DNA of 64,000 nt from Burkholderiales bacterium Ga0077543 (GCA_001464055.1 LNET01000096.1:35635-99634); one strand, 5' to 3'. Positions 42,690 through 51,573 are shown, counted from the stretch's first letter. The notes: generated by a model from the letters alone, not told the origin. Program-made: numbers and translations.

Positions 42690-43648
42690 CAGAAGTAGCC
42701 CTCTTTCTTGCGCCGCTCCATCGCGGCTTCGGAACTGCGGTCGTCCAGGCGCGTGGCGCCGCGTTCGCTCACCGTCACGGTCAAGGTCTCGGCCACCACT
42801 TCGGTGGCGTTGGCCGCCAGACTGGCCACCGGGCAGGTGCAGGTCATGTCTCCGACGGTGCGAAAACGCACTTGCGCCACTTCCACCGTTTCGCCCGGCA
42901 GGGCCGGGGTCACCTCGGTCAGCGGCACCAGCAGGCCCTTGCGGCGAATGACCTGACGGTCGTGGCTGTAGTACAGGCCGGGCAGGGGAATGCTTTCGCG
43001 GGCGATGTAGGTCCACACGTCCAGCTCGGTCCAGTTGCTGATGGGGAACACGCGAAAGTGCTCGCCAGGGCGCAGCCGGGTGTTGAACAACGTCCACAGC
43101 TCGGGCCGCTGTTCCTTCGGCTGCCATTGGCCGAAGCCGTCGCGGTGGCTGAAGATGCGTTCCTTGGCGCGGGCCTTCTCCTCGTCGCGCCGGGCGCCGC
43201 CGATGAGCGCATCGAAGCGGTGTTCCTCGATGGCTTCGAGCAGCGCCACGGTCTGGTGCGGGTTGCGCGATTCCAGCGCGCTGCCCAGGCGCACGGTGCC
43301 GCGGCGGATCGAGTCCTCGACATGCCCGACCAGGAGTTGCTCGCCCGTCTCGGCGATGCGCTGGTCGCGAAAAGCGATGACTTCGGGGAAGTTGTGTCCG
43401 GTGTCCACGTGCAGCAGCGGGAAAGGCAGCCGGCCCTGGAATCGGTTGCCGGCCACGCGCTGCTTGAAGGCCTTTTCGGCCAGGCGCAGGACGACGCAGC
43501 TGTCCTTCCCGCCGGAAAACAGCAGCGCAGGCCGCTCGAAGCTGGCCGCCACCTCGCGCAGGATGAAGATGGCTTCTTCTTCCAGGCCGTCCAGGTGGTG
43601 ATGATCGACCTCAGGCAGCAGGCGGCTCGCGTCCAGGGGCTGGTTCAT
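42689..43648 (-). CDS. cysD: Sulfate adenylyltransferase subunit 2
   Basis: 319 aa. PP-loop ATPase: ALLFSGGKDSCVVLRLAEKA, then LLHVDTGHNFPEVIAFRD and GGARRDEEKARAKERIFSHR. The C-terminus has TCTCPVASLAANATEVVAE and ERRKKEGYF, all canonical. Makes adenosine 5'-phosphosulfate from ATP and sulfate with CysN. The ATG at 43648 overlaps the cysH stop. Confidence 0.96.
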   Translation of the reverse strand: MNQPLDASRLLPEVDHHHLDGLEEEAIFILREVAASFERPALLFSGGKDSCVVLRLAEKAFKQRVAGNRFQGRLPFPLLHVDTGHNFPEVIAFRDQRIAETGEQLLVGHVEDSIRRGTVRLGSALESRNPHQTVALLEAIEEHRFDALIGGARRDEEKARAKERIFSHRDGFGQWQPKEQRPELWTLFNTRLRPGEHFRVFPISNWTELDVWTYIARESIPLPGLYYSHDRQVIRRKGLLVPLTEVTPALPGETVEVAQVRFRTVGDMTCTCPVASLAANATEVVAETLTVTVSERGATRLDDRSSEAAMERRKKEGYF

Positions 43649-44403
43649 CGGCTGCTCTCCGTGGCTGTGGCGGCCGGCCCATGCAGGCCGCATTCTTTTG
43701 CGCTGTCCTCTTCCCACCACCAGCGGCCGGCGCGGAAGTCTTCGCCCTGGGCCACGGCGCGCGTGCAGGGCGCGCAACCGATGCTGGGGAAGAAGGCGTC
43801 GTGCAGCGGGTTGTAGGGCACGTCGAAGCGCTCGATGTAGCGCCAGACATCGCCCCAGGCCCAGTTGGCCAGCGGGTTGAACTTGCTGCGGCCGGGGCCG
43901 TCGGCCTCGACGAAGTCCACCGTGCCGCGGCCGCCGCTCTGGTCGCGGCGCAGGCCGGTGACCCAGGCGGTTTTCGGCGCCGGTCCGCCGAGCAGGCGCG
44001 ACAGCGGTTCCAGCTTGCGCAGCGCGCAGCAGGCCTTGCGGCCTTCCAGGCTGCCATACATCACGCGGTCGCCGCGCTGGGCGACGAACTGCAGCACGGC
44101 TTCGGCCGGCGGGCCGAAGCCTTCGACGGCCAGGCCGTAACGCTGCCTGATGCGTGGCAGCAGCGCCAGGGTTTCGGCGTGCAGCATGCCGGTGTCCAGC
44201 GTGGCCAGCGGAATGGCCAGGTCGTGGCGGGCGATGAGGTCGGTGATGACCATGTCTTCGGCCCCCAGGCTGGTGGCCTGCACGATGGCGCCGGCGTGCC
44301 GTTCGGCCGCATCGCGCAGCACGGACAAGGCGTGGGCGAAGCGGTCATCGAAGCCGGGCAGGCTTCGGGCGTTGACCAGGACGGCCTGGTTCAGGGATCG
44401 CAT
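43645..44403 (-). CDS. cysH: Assimilatory adenylylsulfate (APS) reductase
   Basis: 252 aa. PAPS/APS reductase core TSLGAEDMVITDLIARHDLA and LDTGMLHAETL. It carries the Cys pairs of the iron-sulfur type, CCALRKLEPL and IGCAPCTRAV, and the C-terminal catalytic ECGLH. The two Cys pairs mark the 4Fe-4S enzyme that prefers APS over PAPS, matching the absence of APS kinase here. ATG 44403; upstream in-frame sequence is not conserved. Confidence 0.94.
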   Translation of the reverse strand: MRSLNQAVLVNARSLPGFDDRFAHALSVLRDAAERHAGAIVQATSLGAEDMVITDLIARHDLAIPLATLDTGMLHAETLALLPRIRQRYGLAVEGFGPPAEAVLQFVAQRGDRVMYGSLEGRKACCALRKLEPLSRLLGGPAPKTAWVTGLRRDQSGGRGTVDFVEADGPGRSKFNPLANWAWGDVWRYIERFDVPYNPLHDAFFPSIGCAPCTRAVAQGEDFRAGRWWWEEDSAKECGLHGPAATATESSR

Positions 44404-44407
44404 CGGT

Positions 44408-44836
44408 TCAGGACCGGGCCAGCGGTGCATCGCCGGGTGCGGGCTGGTAGTGAAGCGGGCGCAGCGGCGCAGCCTGCTGCAGGGCCTGCTGCAAAGGCGG
44501 CTGACCCTGCACCGAGCCGTCGAACCAGCCCAGCGCACGCTGGGCGTCCTCGAGTTTCTGGCCGGCAGCCAGACGCACGGCCGTGAAGCCGCAGCGGCGC
44601 AGCAGCGGCATCATGTCGCTGAGCACTTCGCCCGTGGCGACGATGTCGCCGCGGTAGCGCAGGCGCTGGCGCAGCAGCACGGCCTGCGAATAGGCGCGGC
44701 CATCGGTCCACTTCGGAAAGCTCAGGGCGATGGCCGGCAAGGCGTGCACGGCCATGCCGTGGGCCAGCACGTCGTCGGTGTTCGGCCACTCGGCACTGCC
44801 GTCGGCCAGCGCTTCCCCGGTTGCGATGAACTTCAT
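44408..44836 (-). CDS. DUF934 protein of the sulfite-reductase operon
   Basis: 142 aa. Conserved DUF934 pieces are IALSFPKWTDGRAYSQAVLL, RYRGDIVATGEVLSDMMPLL and CGFTAVRLAAGQ. The family occurs next to cysI across proteobacteria and is predicted to assist sulfite reductase, perhaps in oligomerisation or electron delivery. Its start overlaps the cysI stop, and cysH follows 4 bp after its own end. Confidence 0.93.
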   Translation of the reverse strand: MKFIATGEALADGSAEWPNTDDVLAHGMAVHALPAIALSFPKWTDGRAYSQAVLLRQRLRYRGDIVATGEVLSDMMPLLRRCGFTAVRLAAGQKLEDAQRALGWFDGSVQGQPPLQQALQQAAPLRPLHYQPAPGDAPLARS

Positions 44837-46557
44837 GCGGCAGTCTCCAAGGGCTGGGCCGTGCTGCGGCGCACGGCATTGGCGGCCGCGCGGAAAGGCG
44901 GCAGGCCCAGGCGGCGGGCGGTGTCGATGAAGCGCTCGCCCGGGCTGCGCGCCTCGCGGTAGGTGTCGATCAGGGCTTCGATGACATCGGGCACCTCGTC
45001 GGCGGCAAACGACGGGCCGATCACCTTGCCCGCCAGCGGCGCGCCGGAAAGCAGGCTGCCGTCGCTGCCGGCCAGCGTCACCTGGTACCACTCGCTGCCG
45101 TCCTTGTCGACGCCCAGGATGCCGATGTGGCCGCTGTGATGGTGGCCGCAGCTGTTGATGCAGCCGCTGATGTGCAGGTCGATGTCACCGATGTCGTGCT
45201 GTTCGTCCAGGTCGGCGAAGCGTTCGGTGATGGCCGCGGCCACCGGAATCGAGCGGGCATTGGCCAGGGCGCACAGGTCGCCGCCGGGGCAGGCGATCAT
45301 GTCGGTGAGCAGGCCGATGTTGGGCGTGGCGAAACCGCCCTCGCGCGCGGCCAGCCACAGGCCGTGCAGGTCGGATTCGGCCACCCAGGGCAGCAACAGG
45401 TTCTGGTCATGGGTGACTCGGGCTTCGTTCAGGCTGTAGCGCTCGGCCAGCGCGGCGGCGCCTTCCAGCTGTTCTGCGGTGACGTCGCCAGGCGGCAGGC
45501 CGGCGCGCTTGAGAGACAGCGTCACCGCCCGGTAGCCCGGCAGCCGGTGGGCGTGCACGTTGCGCTGCAGCCAGCGCGTGTAGGCGGCCGGAACATCGCC
45601 CGCCGGGCTGCCCAGGGCGCTGCTCATGCGCAGCGCGGGCAGCTCGAAGCCGGCCGCCACGCGGTCGAACTCGGCCTGGGCGATGAACTGCGTGCCTGCG
45701 TCGGCGCACAGGGCTGCGAACTCGCTGTTCACCGCGTCGACGAAGCGCTGGCCCTCGGCTTTCACCAGGATCTTGATGCGCGCCTTGTACATGTTGTCGC
45801 GGCGGCCATACAGGTTGTAGACGCGCACGATGGCCTCGATGAAGACGAGGATCTGCTGCCAGGGCACGAAGTCGTTGATGGCCGTGGCGATGACCGGCGT
45901 GCGGCCCATGCCCCCACCCACGGCGACGCGGAAACCCACTTCCCCGGCGGCGTTGCGGTGCAGCTTCAGGCCGATGTCGTGCCAGTCGGTCGCGGCGCGG
46001 TCTTCGGCGGCGCCCGTCACGGCCAGCTTGAACTTGCGCGGCAGGAAGGCGAATTCAGGATGCAGCGTGCTCCATTGGCGCAGGATCTCGCAATAAGGGC
46101 GCGGGTCGACCTGCTCGTCGGGGGCGATGCCGGCCAGCGCGTCGCTGGTGATGTTGCGGATGCAGTTGCCGCTGGTCTGGATGCCGTGCATGTCGACGCT
46201 GGCCAGCAGGTCCATCACGTCGGCTGCCCGCGGCAGCGGGATCCAGTTGAACTGGATGTTCTGGCGCGTCGTGAAATGGCCGAAGCCGCCGCGCTGGCTT
46301 GGCTGGCCGGCGTCCTGGAGGTCGTATTCGCGGGCGATCTGCGCCAGCACGCGCAGTTGCGCCGCCGACAGTTCGCCATAGGGAACGGCCACCCGCAGCA
46401 TCGGCGCGTGGCGCTGCACGTACCAGCCGTTCTGCAGGCGCAAAGGCCGGAAGTGCTCGTCCGGCAAGTCGCCGGCCAGGTGGCGGCGCAGCTGGTCGCG
46501 GAACTGCCCGGCCCTTTGGCGCAGGAACTGACGGTCAAAATCGTTGTAACGGTACAT
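44833..46557 (-). CDS. cysI: Sulfite reductase hemoprotein (nitrite/sulfite reductase family)
   Basis: 574 aa. The siroheme/4Fe-4S motifs are near the C-terminus: MIACPGGDLCALANARSI and HISGCINSCGHHHSGHIG. N-terminal substrate-site Arg/Lys motifs include GGFGHFTTRQNIQFNWIPL, TSGNCIRNITSD and FLPRKFKLAVTGA. Reduces sulfite to sulfide with siroheme made via cobA. First gene of the operon; its promoter lies in the AT-rich divergent stretch shared with the patatin gene. Confidence 0.95.
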   Translation of the reverse strand: MYRYNDFDRQFLRQRAGQFRDQLRRHLAGDLPDEHFRPLRLQNGWYVQRHAPMLRVAVPYGELSAAQLRVLAQIAREYDLQDAGQPSQRGGFGHFTTRQNIQFNWIPLPRAADVMDLLASVDMHGIQTSGNCIRNITSDALAGIAPDEQVDPRPYCEILRQWSTLHPEFAFLPRKFKLAVTGAAEDRAATDWHDIGLKLHRNAAGEVGFRVAVGGGMGRTPVIATAINDFVPWQQILVFIEAIVRVYNLYGRRDNMYKARIKILVKAEGQRFVDAVNSEFAALCADAGTQFIAQAEFDRVAAGFELPALRMSSALGSPAGDVPAAYTRWLQRNVHAHRLPGYRAVTLSLKRAGLPPGDVTAEQLEGAAALAERYSLNEARVTHDQNLLLPWVAESDLHGLWLAAREGGFATPNIGLLTDMIACPGGDLCALANARSIPVAAAITERFADLDEQHDIGDIDLHISGCINSCGHHHSGHIGILGVDKDGSEWYQVTLAGSDGSLLSGAPLAGKVIGPSFAADEVPDVIEALIDTYREARSPGERFIDTARRLGLPPFRAAANAVRRSTAQPLETAA

Positions 46558-46599
46558 GGGCAGCGCGGTGCGGGCGGTACAGGCGCGGAACGCCAGAAG

Positions 46600-46670
46600 C
46601 CCGGAACTCTAGAGAACCCTGATATTCCATGGAACGACTTATTCGTTTTTTGCTTATGCGCATAGGTTCT
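46600..46670. promoter_or_regulatory. AT-rich divergent promoter region of cysI and the patatin gene
   Basis: A notable drop in GC compared with the flanks, including TTATTCGTTTTTTGCTTATG, lies 60-100 bp before cysI. Its ATTATTC...CTTAT pattern recalls CysB-type sites in betaproteobacteria, but I cannot define a consensus from one case. A perfect TTCCATGGAA palindrome is at 46625-46634. Promoters for both divergent genes probably sit here. Confidence 0.5.
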
Positions 46671-47624
46671 ATGACGTGGCGGCTGCTGGCGCTGTTGATG
46701 ACGGTGGCGCTGACGGCCTGCCAGACAGCGCCGCGCCAGACAGCACCGGCCGTGCCCCCGCCGGCCGAGCCGCCGCCCGTGGTCGCGTCGCAGCCGGCAC
46801 CGGCCGTGGCTCAGCCTGCGCCAACGCCGCAGCGGCCGCCGCGCATCGGCCTGGCGCTGGGCGGTGGCGCGGCGCGCGGCTTCGCCCACATTGGCGTGAT
46901 CCAGGTGCTGGAAGAAAACGGCATCCGGCCCGACCTGGTGGTCGGCACCTCGGCCGGCAGCCTGGTGGCGGCGCTTTATGCATCGGGCAAGAGCGGGGCC
47001 GAGATGGGCGCGCTGGCGCAGGGCATGGACGAAGGCGCCATCACCGATTGGGCCTTTCCCGGCCGCGGCCTGATCCGCGGCGAAGCGCTGGCCCGCTGGG
47101 TGCGCGACAACACCGGCAGCCGGCCGATCGAGCGCATGGCGCTGCCCCTGGGCATCGTCGCCACCGACCTGGACACGGGCGAGGCCGTGCTCTTCCAGCG
47201 CGGTGACACCGGCCAGGCGGTGCGCGCGTCGAGCGCGGTGCCGGCGGTGTTCCAGCCAGTGCGCATCGGCACGCGTGAATATGTCGACGGCGGGCTGGTG
47301 TCGCCCGTGCCAGTGCGCTTTGCGCGCCAGATGGGGGCCGAACTGGTTCTGGCCGTGGACATTGGCGTGGTGCCAGAGGGCAACGCCACCGGCGACGCGA
47401 TGAAGATGCTTCTTCAGACCTTCGCCATCATGGGCCGCAGCATCAGTCGCGTTGAACTGCGCGAAGCCGACGTGGTTCTGCGCCCGGCGCTGGACGGGAT
47501 GTCTGGGGCCGACTTCACGTCCCGGGTCAGGGCCATCCTGGCGGGGCGTGAAGCGGCGAAGCAGCAGCTGCCGGCCTTGCGTGCGCGCATCGGCGCCATG
47601 AGCCGCCAGGCGCCAAGCCCATGA
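46671..47624 (+). CDS. Patatin-like phospholipase lipoprotein
   Basis: 317 aa from ATG 46671, chosen because it begins a clean lipoprotein signal (LALLMTVALTAC, Cys 17). ATG 46629 upstream falls in the promoter-like AT-rich stretch. Pro-rich linker, then patatin core: GLALGGGAARGFAHIG (oxyanion), VGTSAGSLVAAL (nucleophile Ser) and YVDGGLVSPVP (catalytic Asp). Member of the RssA-like bacterial group. Substrate and role unknown. Confidence 0.88.
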   Translation: MTWRLLALLMTVALTACQTAPRQTAPAVPPPAEPPPVVASQPAPAVAQPAPTPQRPPRIGLALGGGAARGFAHIGVIQVLEENGIRPDLVVGTSAGSLVAALYASGKSGAEMGALAQGMDEGAITDWAFPGRGLIRGEALARWVRDNTGSRPIERMALPLGIVATDLDTGEAVLFQRGDTGQAVRASSAVPAVFQPVRIGTREYVDGGLVSPVPVRFARQMGAELVLAVDIGVVPEGNATGDAMKMLLQTFAIMGRSISRVELREADVVLRPALDGMSGADFTSRVRAILAGREAAKQQLPALRARIGAMSRQAPSP

Positions 47625-47662
47625 AAAAACCCCCGTGCGCCTTGCGGCGCCGGGGGCTCTTC
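47625..47662. terminator. Intrinsic terminator of phasin (bidirectional)
   Basis: Reading the minus strand: AGCCCCCGGCGCCGC, a short loop, GCGCACGGGGG and then TTTTTT. A long GC stem with an unbroken six-base T-run directly after the phasin stop is a standard intrinsic terminator. In the other direction it follows the patatin stop immediately. Confidence 0.85.
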
Positions 47663-47684
47663 AGATGACAGCGAGCTTCTGTGT

Positions 47685-48242
47685 TCAGGCAGCGCGCTTG
47701 CTGGTCTTGGCCGCTTGCTGCGTGGCCTTGACGGCGGTGTTGGTCATGGCCGTGAAGTTGGCTTCGGCCACTTCTGCGGCCTGCTTGCTGGCCTTCTGCA
47801 CGCTTTCGAAGGCGTTGTTGGCAGCCGCGACAGCCGACTTCACCAGGGCCACGGCGTTCTCGCTGCCGGCCGGTGCGTTCTTGACGGCGTTGTCCACCAT
47901 GGCCAGCACCTTCTTCTGGCCGTCGGCCATCGTGGCTTCGGCGGTCTTGGTGATCTCGGCGCCGGCACCCGACACGATGTCGTACACGTGGCGGCTGTAG
48001 GCGGCGGCCTTCTCGGCGCTGGGCTGCAGCAGGCTGGCCTGCAGGGCCATCAGCTCCTGCACGTCCTTGACGGACATGGCGGCGTGGGTGGTTTCGGCGG
48101 CTTCGGTCAGCGTGGTCTTGGCCACCTGCATGTTCAGCTCGACGAGCTTTTCGACGCTCTCGAAGGCCTTGTTGGTCAGGCCGAAAAGGGTGTCCATGTT
48201 GGCCTTGTGGGCGGCAACGAATTGTTCAGCGGTGAAGTTCAT
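47685..48242 (-). CDS. phaP: Phasin family protein (PHB granule coat)
   Basis: 185 aa, helical and Ala-rich, with the phasin_2 pattern FTAEQFVAAHKANMDTLFGL, then ESVEKLVELNMQVAKTTLTE. The C-terminal half is Ala/Lys-rich, ending KTSKRAA. It covers polyhydroxybutyrate granules. AGGAGAC precedes the ATG. Upstream is a TTGCTGC-type repeat likely bound by the PHB regulator PhaR, and a strong terminator follows. Confidence 0.93.
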   Translation of the reverse strand: MNFTAEQFVAAHKANMDTLFGLTNKAFESVEKLVELNMQVAKTTLTEAAETTHAAMSVKDVQELMALQASLLQPSAEKAAAYSRHVYDIVSGAGAEITKTAEATMADGQKKVLAMVDNAVKNAPAGSENAVALVKSAVAAANNAFESVQKASKQAAEVAEANFTAMTNTAVKATQQAAKTSKRAA

Positions 48243-48306
48243 GAAAAGTCTCCTGAAAGCAGGTGTTGAGAAAACCTGATGCGGCGCGACTGATCTGGGA
48301 AAAGCT

Positions 48307-48385
48307 CTTTGCTGCGCTGCAACATGAAATGAAGTATAGGGGCTTGCCCGAGCATTGCAAGCACTTTTTGCTGCGGCGCAGCAAA
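48307..48385. promoter_or_regulatory. TTTGCTGC repeat boxes (putative PhaR sites)
   Basis: A perfect palindrome TTTGCTGC-GGC-GCAGCAAA lies at 48367-48385, and a related box TTTGCTGCGCTGCAAC at about 48308-48323. Known PhaR sites upstream of phasin genes are TTGC/GCAA-rich repeats. The boxes lie between the phasin and the divergent deacetylase gene, so either or both could be regulated. Confidence 0.6.
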
Positions 48386-48412
48386 GTAGGCTTGCCTTCC
48401 TAGAATCAGCCC

Positions 48413-49414
48413 GTGCTTGCCTTTCATTCCGATCAGTTCGTCCTGCCCCTGCCCCCGGGCCACAGCTTTCCAAAAGGCAAGTACCGCCTGCTGCGCGAGG
48501 CCGTGGAAAACACGCTGCCGGGCGTGAGGGTGAGCGAAGCAGCACCGGCCAGCGACGGCGAGCTGGCGCTGGCCCACGACCCGGCCTGGATCAGCGCGGT
48601 GCTGGAGGGCACCACCAGCGCGGCGCAGCAGCGCGAGATCGGTTTCCCATGGTCGCCGCGCATGGTGGAACGCTCGCGCCGTTCGGTGGGTGCCACCATC
48701 CAGGCGGCACGCACGGCCTTGCTGGGCGGCGAGGGCGTGGCGGCGAACCTGGCCGGCGGCACCCACCACGCCTACGCGCACAAGGGCTCGGGCTACTGTG
48801 TCTTCAACGACGTGGCGGTCGCCGCGCGCCTGATGCAGGCCGAGTGGCACCGCCACCACCGTCAACTGCTGCGCGTCTTCGTCGTCGACCTGGACGTGCA
48901 CCAGGGCAACGGCACCGCGGCCATCTTTCGCGACGACCCCACGGTGTTCACCTTGTCGCTGCACGGCGCGAAGAACTTCCCGTTTCGAAAGGAAGCCAGC
49001 GACCTCGACGTGGAGCTGCCCGACGGCTGCACCGACACGCCCTACCTGGATGCACTGGACGCGGCCATGACCGAAGCCTGGTCGCGCCAGGCTGCGGCAC
49101 CGCCCGCGCTGGCCTTCTACCTGGCCGGCGCCGATCCCCATGAAAACGACCGCCTGGGCCGGCTGAAGATCAGCAGCGCGGGCCTGGCCGAACGTGACCG
49201 GCGCGTGCTGCGGGCGTTGCGCGAACGCGGCGTTCCGGTGGCGCTGTCCATGGCCGGCGGTTATGGCCGCGACCTGGTCACCACGGTGGCGGTGCAACGG
49301 CAGACTTTGGCCGAGGCCCTGGCGTCCTGGCAGGCCTGGCAGGCATCGCGGGGAAGGCCTGGACACGCTGGCCACGAGGCCGGGCCACGCCCCACGGCAG
49401 AATCGCCCGCATGA
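48413..49414 (+). CDS. Histone deacetylase family protein
   Basis: 333 aa. HDAC superfamily (class IV-like bacterial group): AGGTHHAYAHKGSGYCVFND, then VFVVDLDVHQGNGTAAIFRD with the zinc Asp/His. Zn-binding Asp in LAGADPHENDRLG and the end motif SMAGGYGRD complete the site. The GTG start at 48413 matches MLAFHSDQFVLPLPPGHSFP. Probably a deacetylase acting on small acetylated substrates or proteins. Its stop overlaps the thioesterase start. Confidence 0.92.
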   Translation: MLAFHSDQFVLPLPPGHSFPKGKYRLLREAVENTLPGVRVSEAAPASDGELALAHDPAWISAVLEGTTSAAQQREIGFPWSPRMVERSRRSVGATIQAARTALLGGEGVAANLAGGTHHAYAHKGSGYCVFNDVAVAARLMQAEWHRHHRQLLRVFVVDLDVHQGNGTAAIFRDDPTVFTLSLHGAKNFPFRKEASDLDVELPDGCTDTPYLDALDAAMTEAWSRQAAAPPALAFYLAGADPHENDRLGRLKISSAGLAERDRRVLRALRERGVPVALSMAGGYGRDLVTTVAVQRQTLAEALASWQAWQASRGRPGHAGHEAGPRPTAESPA

Positions 49415-49854
49415 CTGCGCGCGCCAGCCCTCGACACCGTTCGCATTACCGCCACTTCACCAGCATCGACACCCGCTGGATGGACAACGACGTCTATGGC
49501 CACGTCAACAACGTCGTCTACTACAGCTACTTCGACACGGCGGTGAACCGCACCCTGATCCACGCCGGTGCGCTGGACATCCACGAAGGGGCGGTGATCG
49601 GCCTGGTGGTCGAGAACCAGTGCCACTACTTCGCGCCGCTGGCTTTTCCGCAGCGTGTCGAAGCCGGTCTGCGCGTGGCCCACCAGGGACGCAGCAGCGT
49701 GCGCTACGAGGTCGGCCTGTTTGCCGACGGCGCCGACACCACCGCGGCTGCTGGCCACCTCGTGCACGTTTATGTGGACCGAAGCACGCGCCGGCCTGTG
49801 GCGCTGCCAGATGCGCTGCTGCGAGCCCTGCAGGACCTGAGCCCCATCGCCTGA
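49411..49854 (+). CDS. Acyl-CoA thioesterase (hotdog fold, 4HBT family)
   Basis: 147 aa. The 4HBT signature DTRWMDNDVYGHVNNVVYYS contains the catalytic Asp and the GHVNN motif. ENQCHYFAPLAFPQRVEAGL follows in the central strand. Family enzymes hydrolyse acyl-CoAs. It overlaps the deacetylase stop by 4 bp and precedes the nitroreductase gene by 10 bp, forming an operon. Confidence 0.92.
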   Translation: MTARASPRHRSHYRHFTSIDTRWMDNDVYGHVNNVVYYSYFDTAVNRTLIHAGALDIHEGAVIGLVVENQCHYFAPLAFPQRVEAGLRVAHQGRSSVRYEVGLFADGADTTAAAGHLVHVYVDRSTRRPVALPDALLRALQDLSPIA

Positions 49855-49864
49855 ACACAAGCCC

Positions 49865-50566
49865 ATGAGCACACCCGTTCCAGACTCTGCAGCCGTGGTC
49901 GACGCCGCCATCGGCAGCCGCCGTTCAATACGCGCCTTCCTGCCCACCCCGGTGGAACGCAGCACCGTCGAGGCCATCCTCCAGGTGGCCGCGCGCGCAC
50001 CTTCCGGCACCAACACCCAGCCCTGGCAGGTGCATGTGCTGACGGGCGCCAGTCTCGCGCGATTGAAGGGCGCGCTGCGTGCCGCCTACGACGACCCGGC
50101 CGTGCGCGCCACGCACACCGAGGAGTACGCCTACTACCCCACGCAATGGCAGAGCCCCTTCGTCGAGCGCCGGCGCAAGGTCGGCTGGGACCTGTACTCG
50201 CTGCTGGGCATCGCCAAGACCGACAAGCAGCGCATGCACGAACAGCATGCCCGCAACTACGCTTTCTTCGACGCCCCTGTGGGGCTGATCTTCACCATCC
50301 ACCGCGTGCTGCAGCAGGGCAGCTGGCTGGACTACGGCATGTTCCTGCAGAACGTGATGGTCGCGGCGCGCGCACGCGGCCTGGACACCTGCCCGCAAGC
50401 CTCGTTCACGCAGTTCCACCGCCTCATCGGCGCCGAACTGAACCTGCCGGCCGAGCAGATGCTGGTCTGCGGCATGGCGCTGGGCCATGCCGACCCCGCG
50501 GCCATTGAAAACACCCTGGTCACCGAGCGCGAGCCGGTGGCCGGTTTCACCACCTTCCACGACTGA
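49865..50566 (+). CDS. Nitroreductase family protein (FMN)
   Basis: 233 aa. N-terminal FMN motif SRRSIRAFLPTPVE, then ARAPSGTNTQPWQVHVLTG. Later GLIFTIHRVLQQGSWLDYGM and LVCGMALGHADPAAIENTLV, which place it in the NfsA/FRP-like group. Uses NAD(P)H to reduce nitro compounds or quinones. Sits inside the deacetylase-thioesterase-nitroreductase-dehydrogenase run. Confidence 0.92.
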   Translation: MSTPVPDSAAVVDAAIGSRRSIRAFLPTPVERSTVEAILQVAARAPSGTNTQPWQVHVLTGASLARLKGALRAAYDDPAVRATHTEEYAYYPTQWQSPFVERRRKVGWDLYSLLGIAKTDKQRMHEQHARNYAFFDAPVGLIFTIHRVLQQGSWLDYGMFLQNVMVAARARGLDTCPQASFTQFHRLIGAELNLPAEQMLVCGMALGHADPAAIENTLVTEREPVAGFTTFHD

Positions 50567-50586
50567 TTGCCGAAGCCACCCTCACC

Positions 50587-51573
50587 ATGACTCGACCCGC
50601 CATCCTCGTTGCCCGTGCCGTCTTCCCCGAAGTTCTGGAGCACCTGGGCCAGCACTTCGACGTCGAATCGAACCAGGCCGACACCATCTTCGCCAAGCCC
50701 GAACTCATCGCCAGGCTGCAGGGCAAGCAGGGCGCCTTCACGACCGGCAGCGAACGCATCGACGCCGAAGTGCTGGCCGCCTGTCCGCAACTGCGCGTGG
50801 TGGCCAACATGGCCGTGGGCTACAACAACTTCGACATCCCGGCCTGCACAGCAGCCGGCGTGCTGGCCACGAACACGCCCGACGTGCTGACCGAGACCAC
50901 CGCCGACTTCGGCTTCGCGCTGATGATGGCCACCGCGCGCCGCATGGCCGAGAGCGAACATTTCCTGCGCCGCGGCGAATGGACACGCTGGAGCTACGAC
51001 ATGTTTGCCGGCAGCGACGTGCACGGCAGCACCCTGGGCATCCTGGGCATGGGGCGCATCGGCCAGGCGATCGCGCGGCGCGGCGCGCTGGGCTTCGGCA
51101 TGAAGGTGGTCTATCACAACCGCAGCCGCCTGCCCGCCGAACAGGAAGCGCCCATCGGCGCCCGCTACGTCGACAAGGCGACGCTGCTGCGCGAGGCCGA
51201 CCACCTGGTGCTGGTGCTGCCCTACAGCGCCGGCGCCCACCACGCCATCGGCGCGGCCGAACTGGCGCTGATGAAGCCCACGGCCACGCTGACCAACATC
51301 GCCCGCGGCGGCATCGTCGACGATGCGGCGCTGGCCGCGGCGCTGCGCGAAGGCCGCATCGCCGCGGCCGGGCTGGATGTGTTCGAGGGCGAACCGGCCT
51401 TGAACCCGGCCCTGCTGACCGTGCCGAACGTGGTGCTGACCCCGCACATCGCCAGCAGCACGATGGCCACCCGGCGGGCCATGGCCGACCTGGCGGCGAA
51501 GAACCTGGTGGCGGCATTGACCGGCGGTGTGGCGCCAACGCCGATCAATCCCGAAGCATGGACTAAGGCCTGA
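50587..51573 (+). CDS. 2-hydroxyacid dehydrogenase (glyoxylate/hydroxypyruvate reductase type)
   Basis: 328 aa. The D-isomer dehydrogenase pattern is complete: NMAVGYNNFDIPACTAAGVL, LGILGMGRIGQAIARR for NAD(P), catalytic Arg in NIARGGIVDD, Glu in GLDVFEGEP and His in LTPHIASSTM. Probably reduces glyoxylate or hydroxypyruvate. It is the last gene of the plus-strand run and converges on the ABC importer operon. Confidence 0.93.
   Translation: MTRPAILVARAVFPEVLEHLGQHFDVESNQADTIFAKPELIARLQGKQGAFTTGSERIDAEVLAACPQLRVVANMAVGYNNFDIPACTAAGVLATNTPDVLTETTADFGFALMMATARRMAESEHFLRRGEWTRWSYDMFAGSDVHGSTLGILGMGRIGQAIARRGALGFGMKVVYHNRSRLPAEQEAPIGARYVDKATLLREADHLVLVLPYSAGAHHAIGAAELALMKPTATLTNIARGGIVDDAALAAALREGRIAAAGLDVFEGEPALNPALLTVPNVVLTPHIASSTMATRRAMADLAAKNLVAALTGGVAPTPINPEAWTKA

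Noticed and set aside
45127..46665. 512-codon plus-strand frame opposite cysI
   Set aside because: Val/Gly/Gln-rich shadow; cysI is intact on the minus strand.
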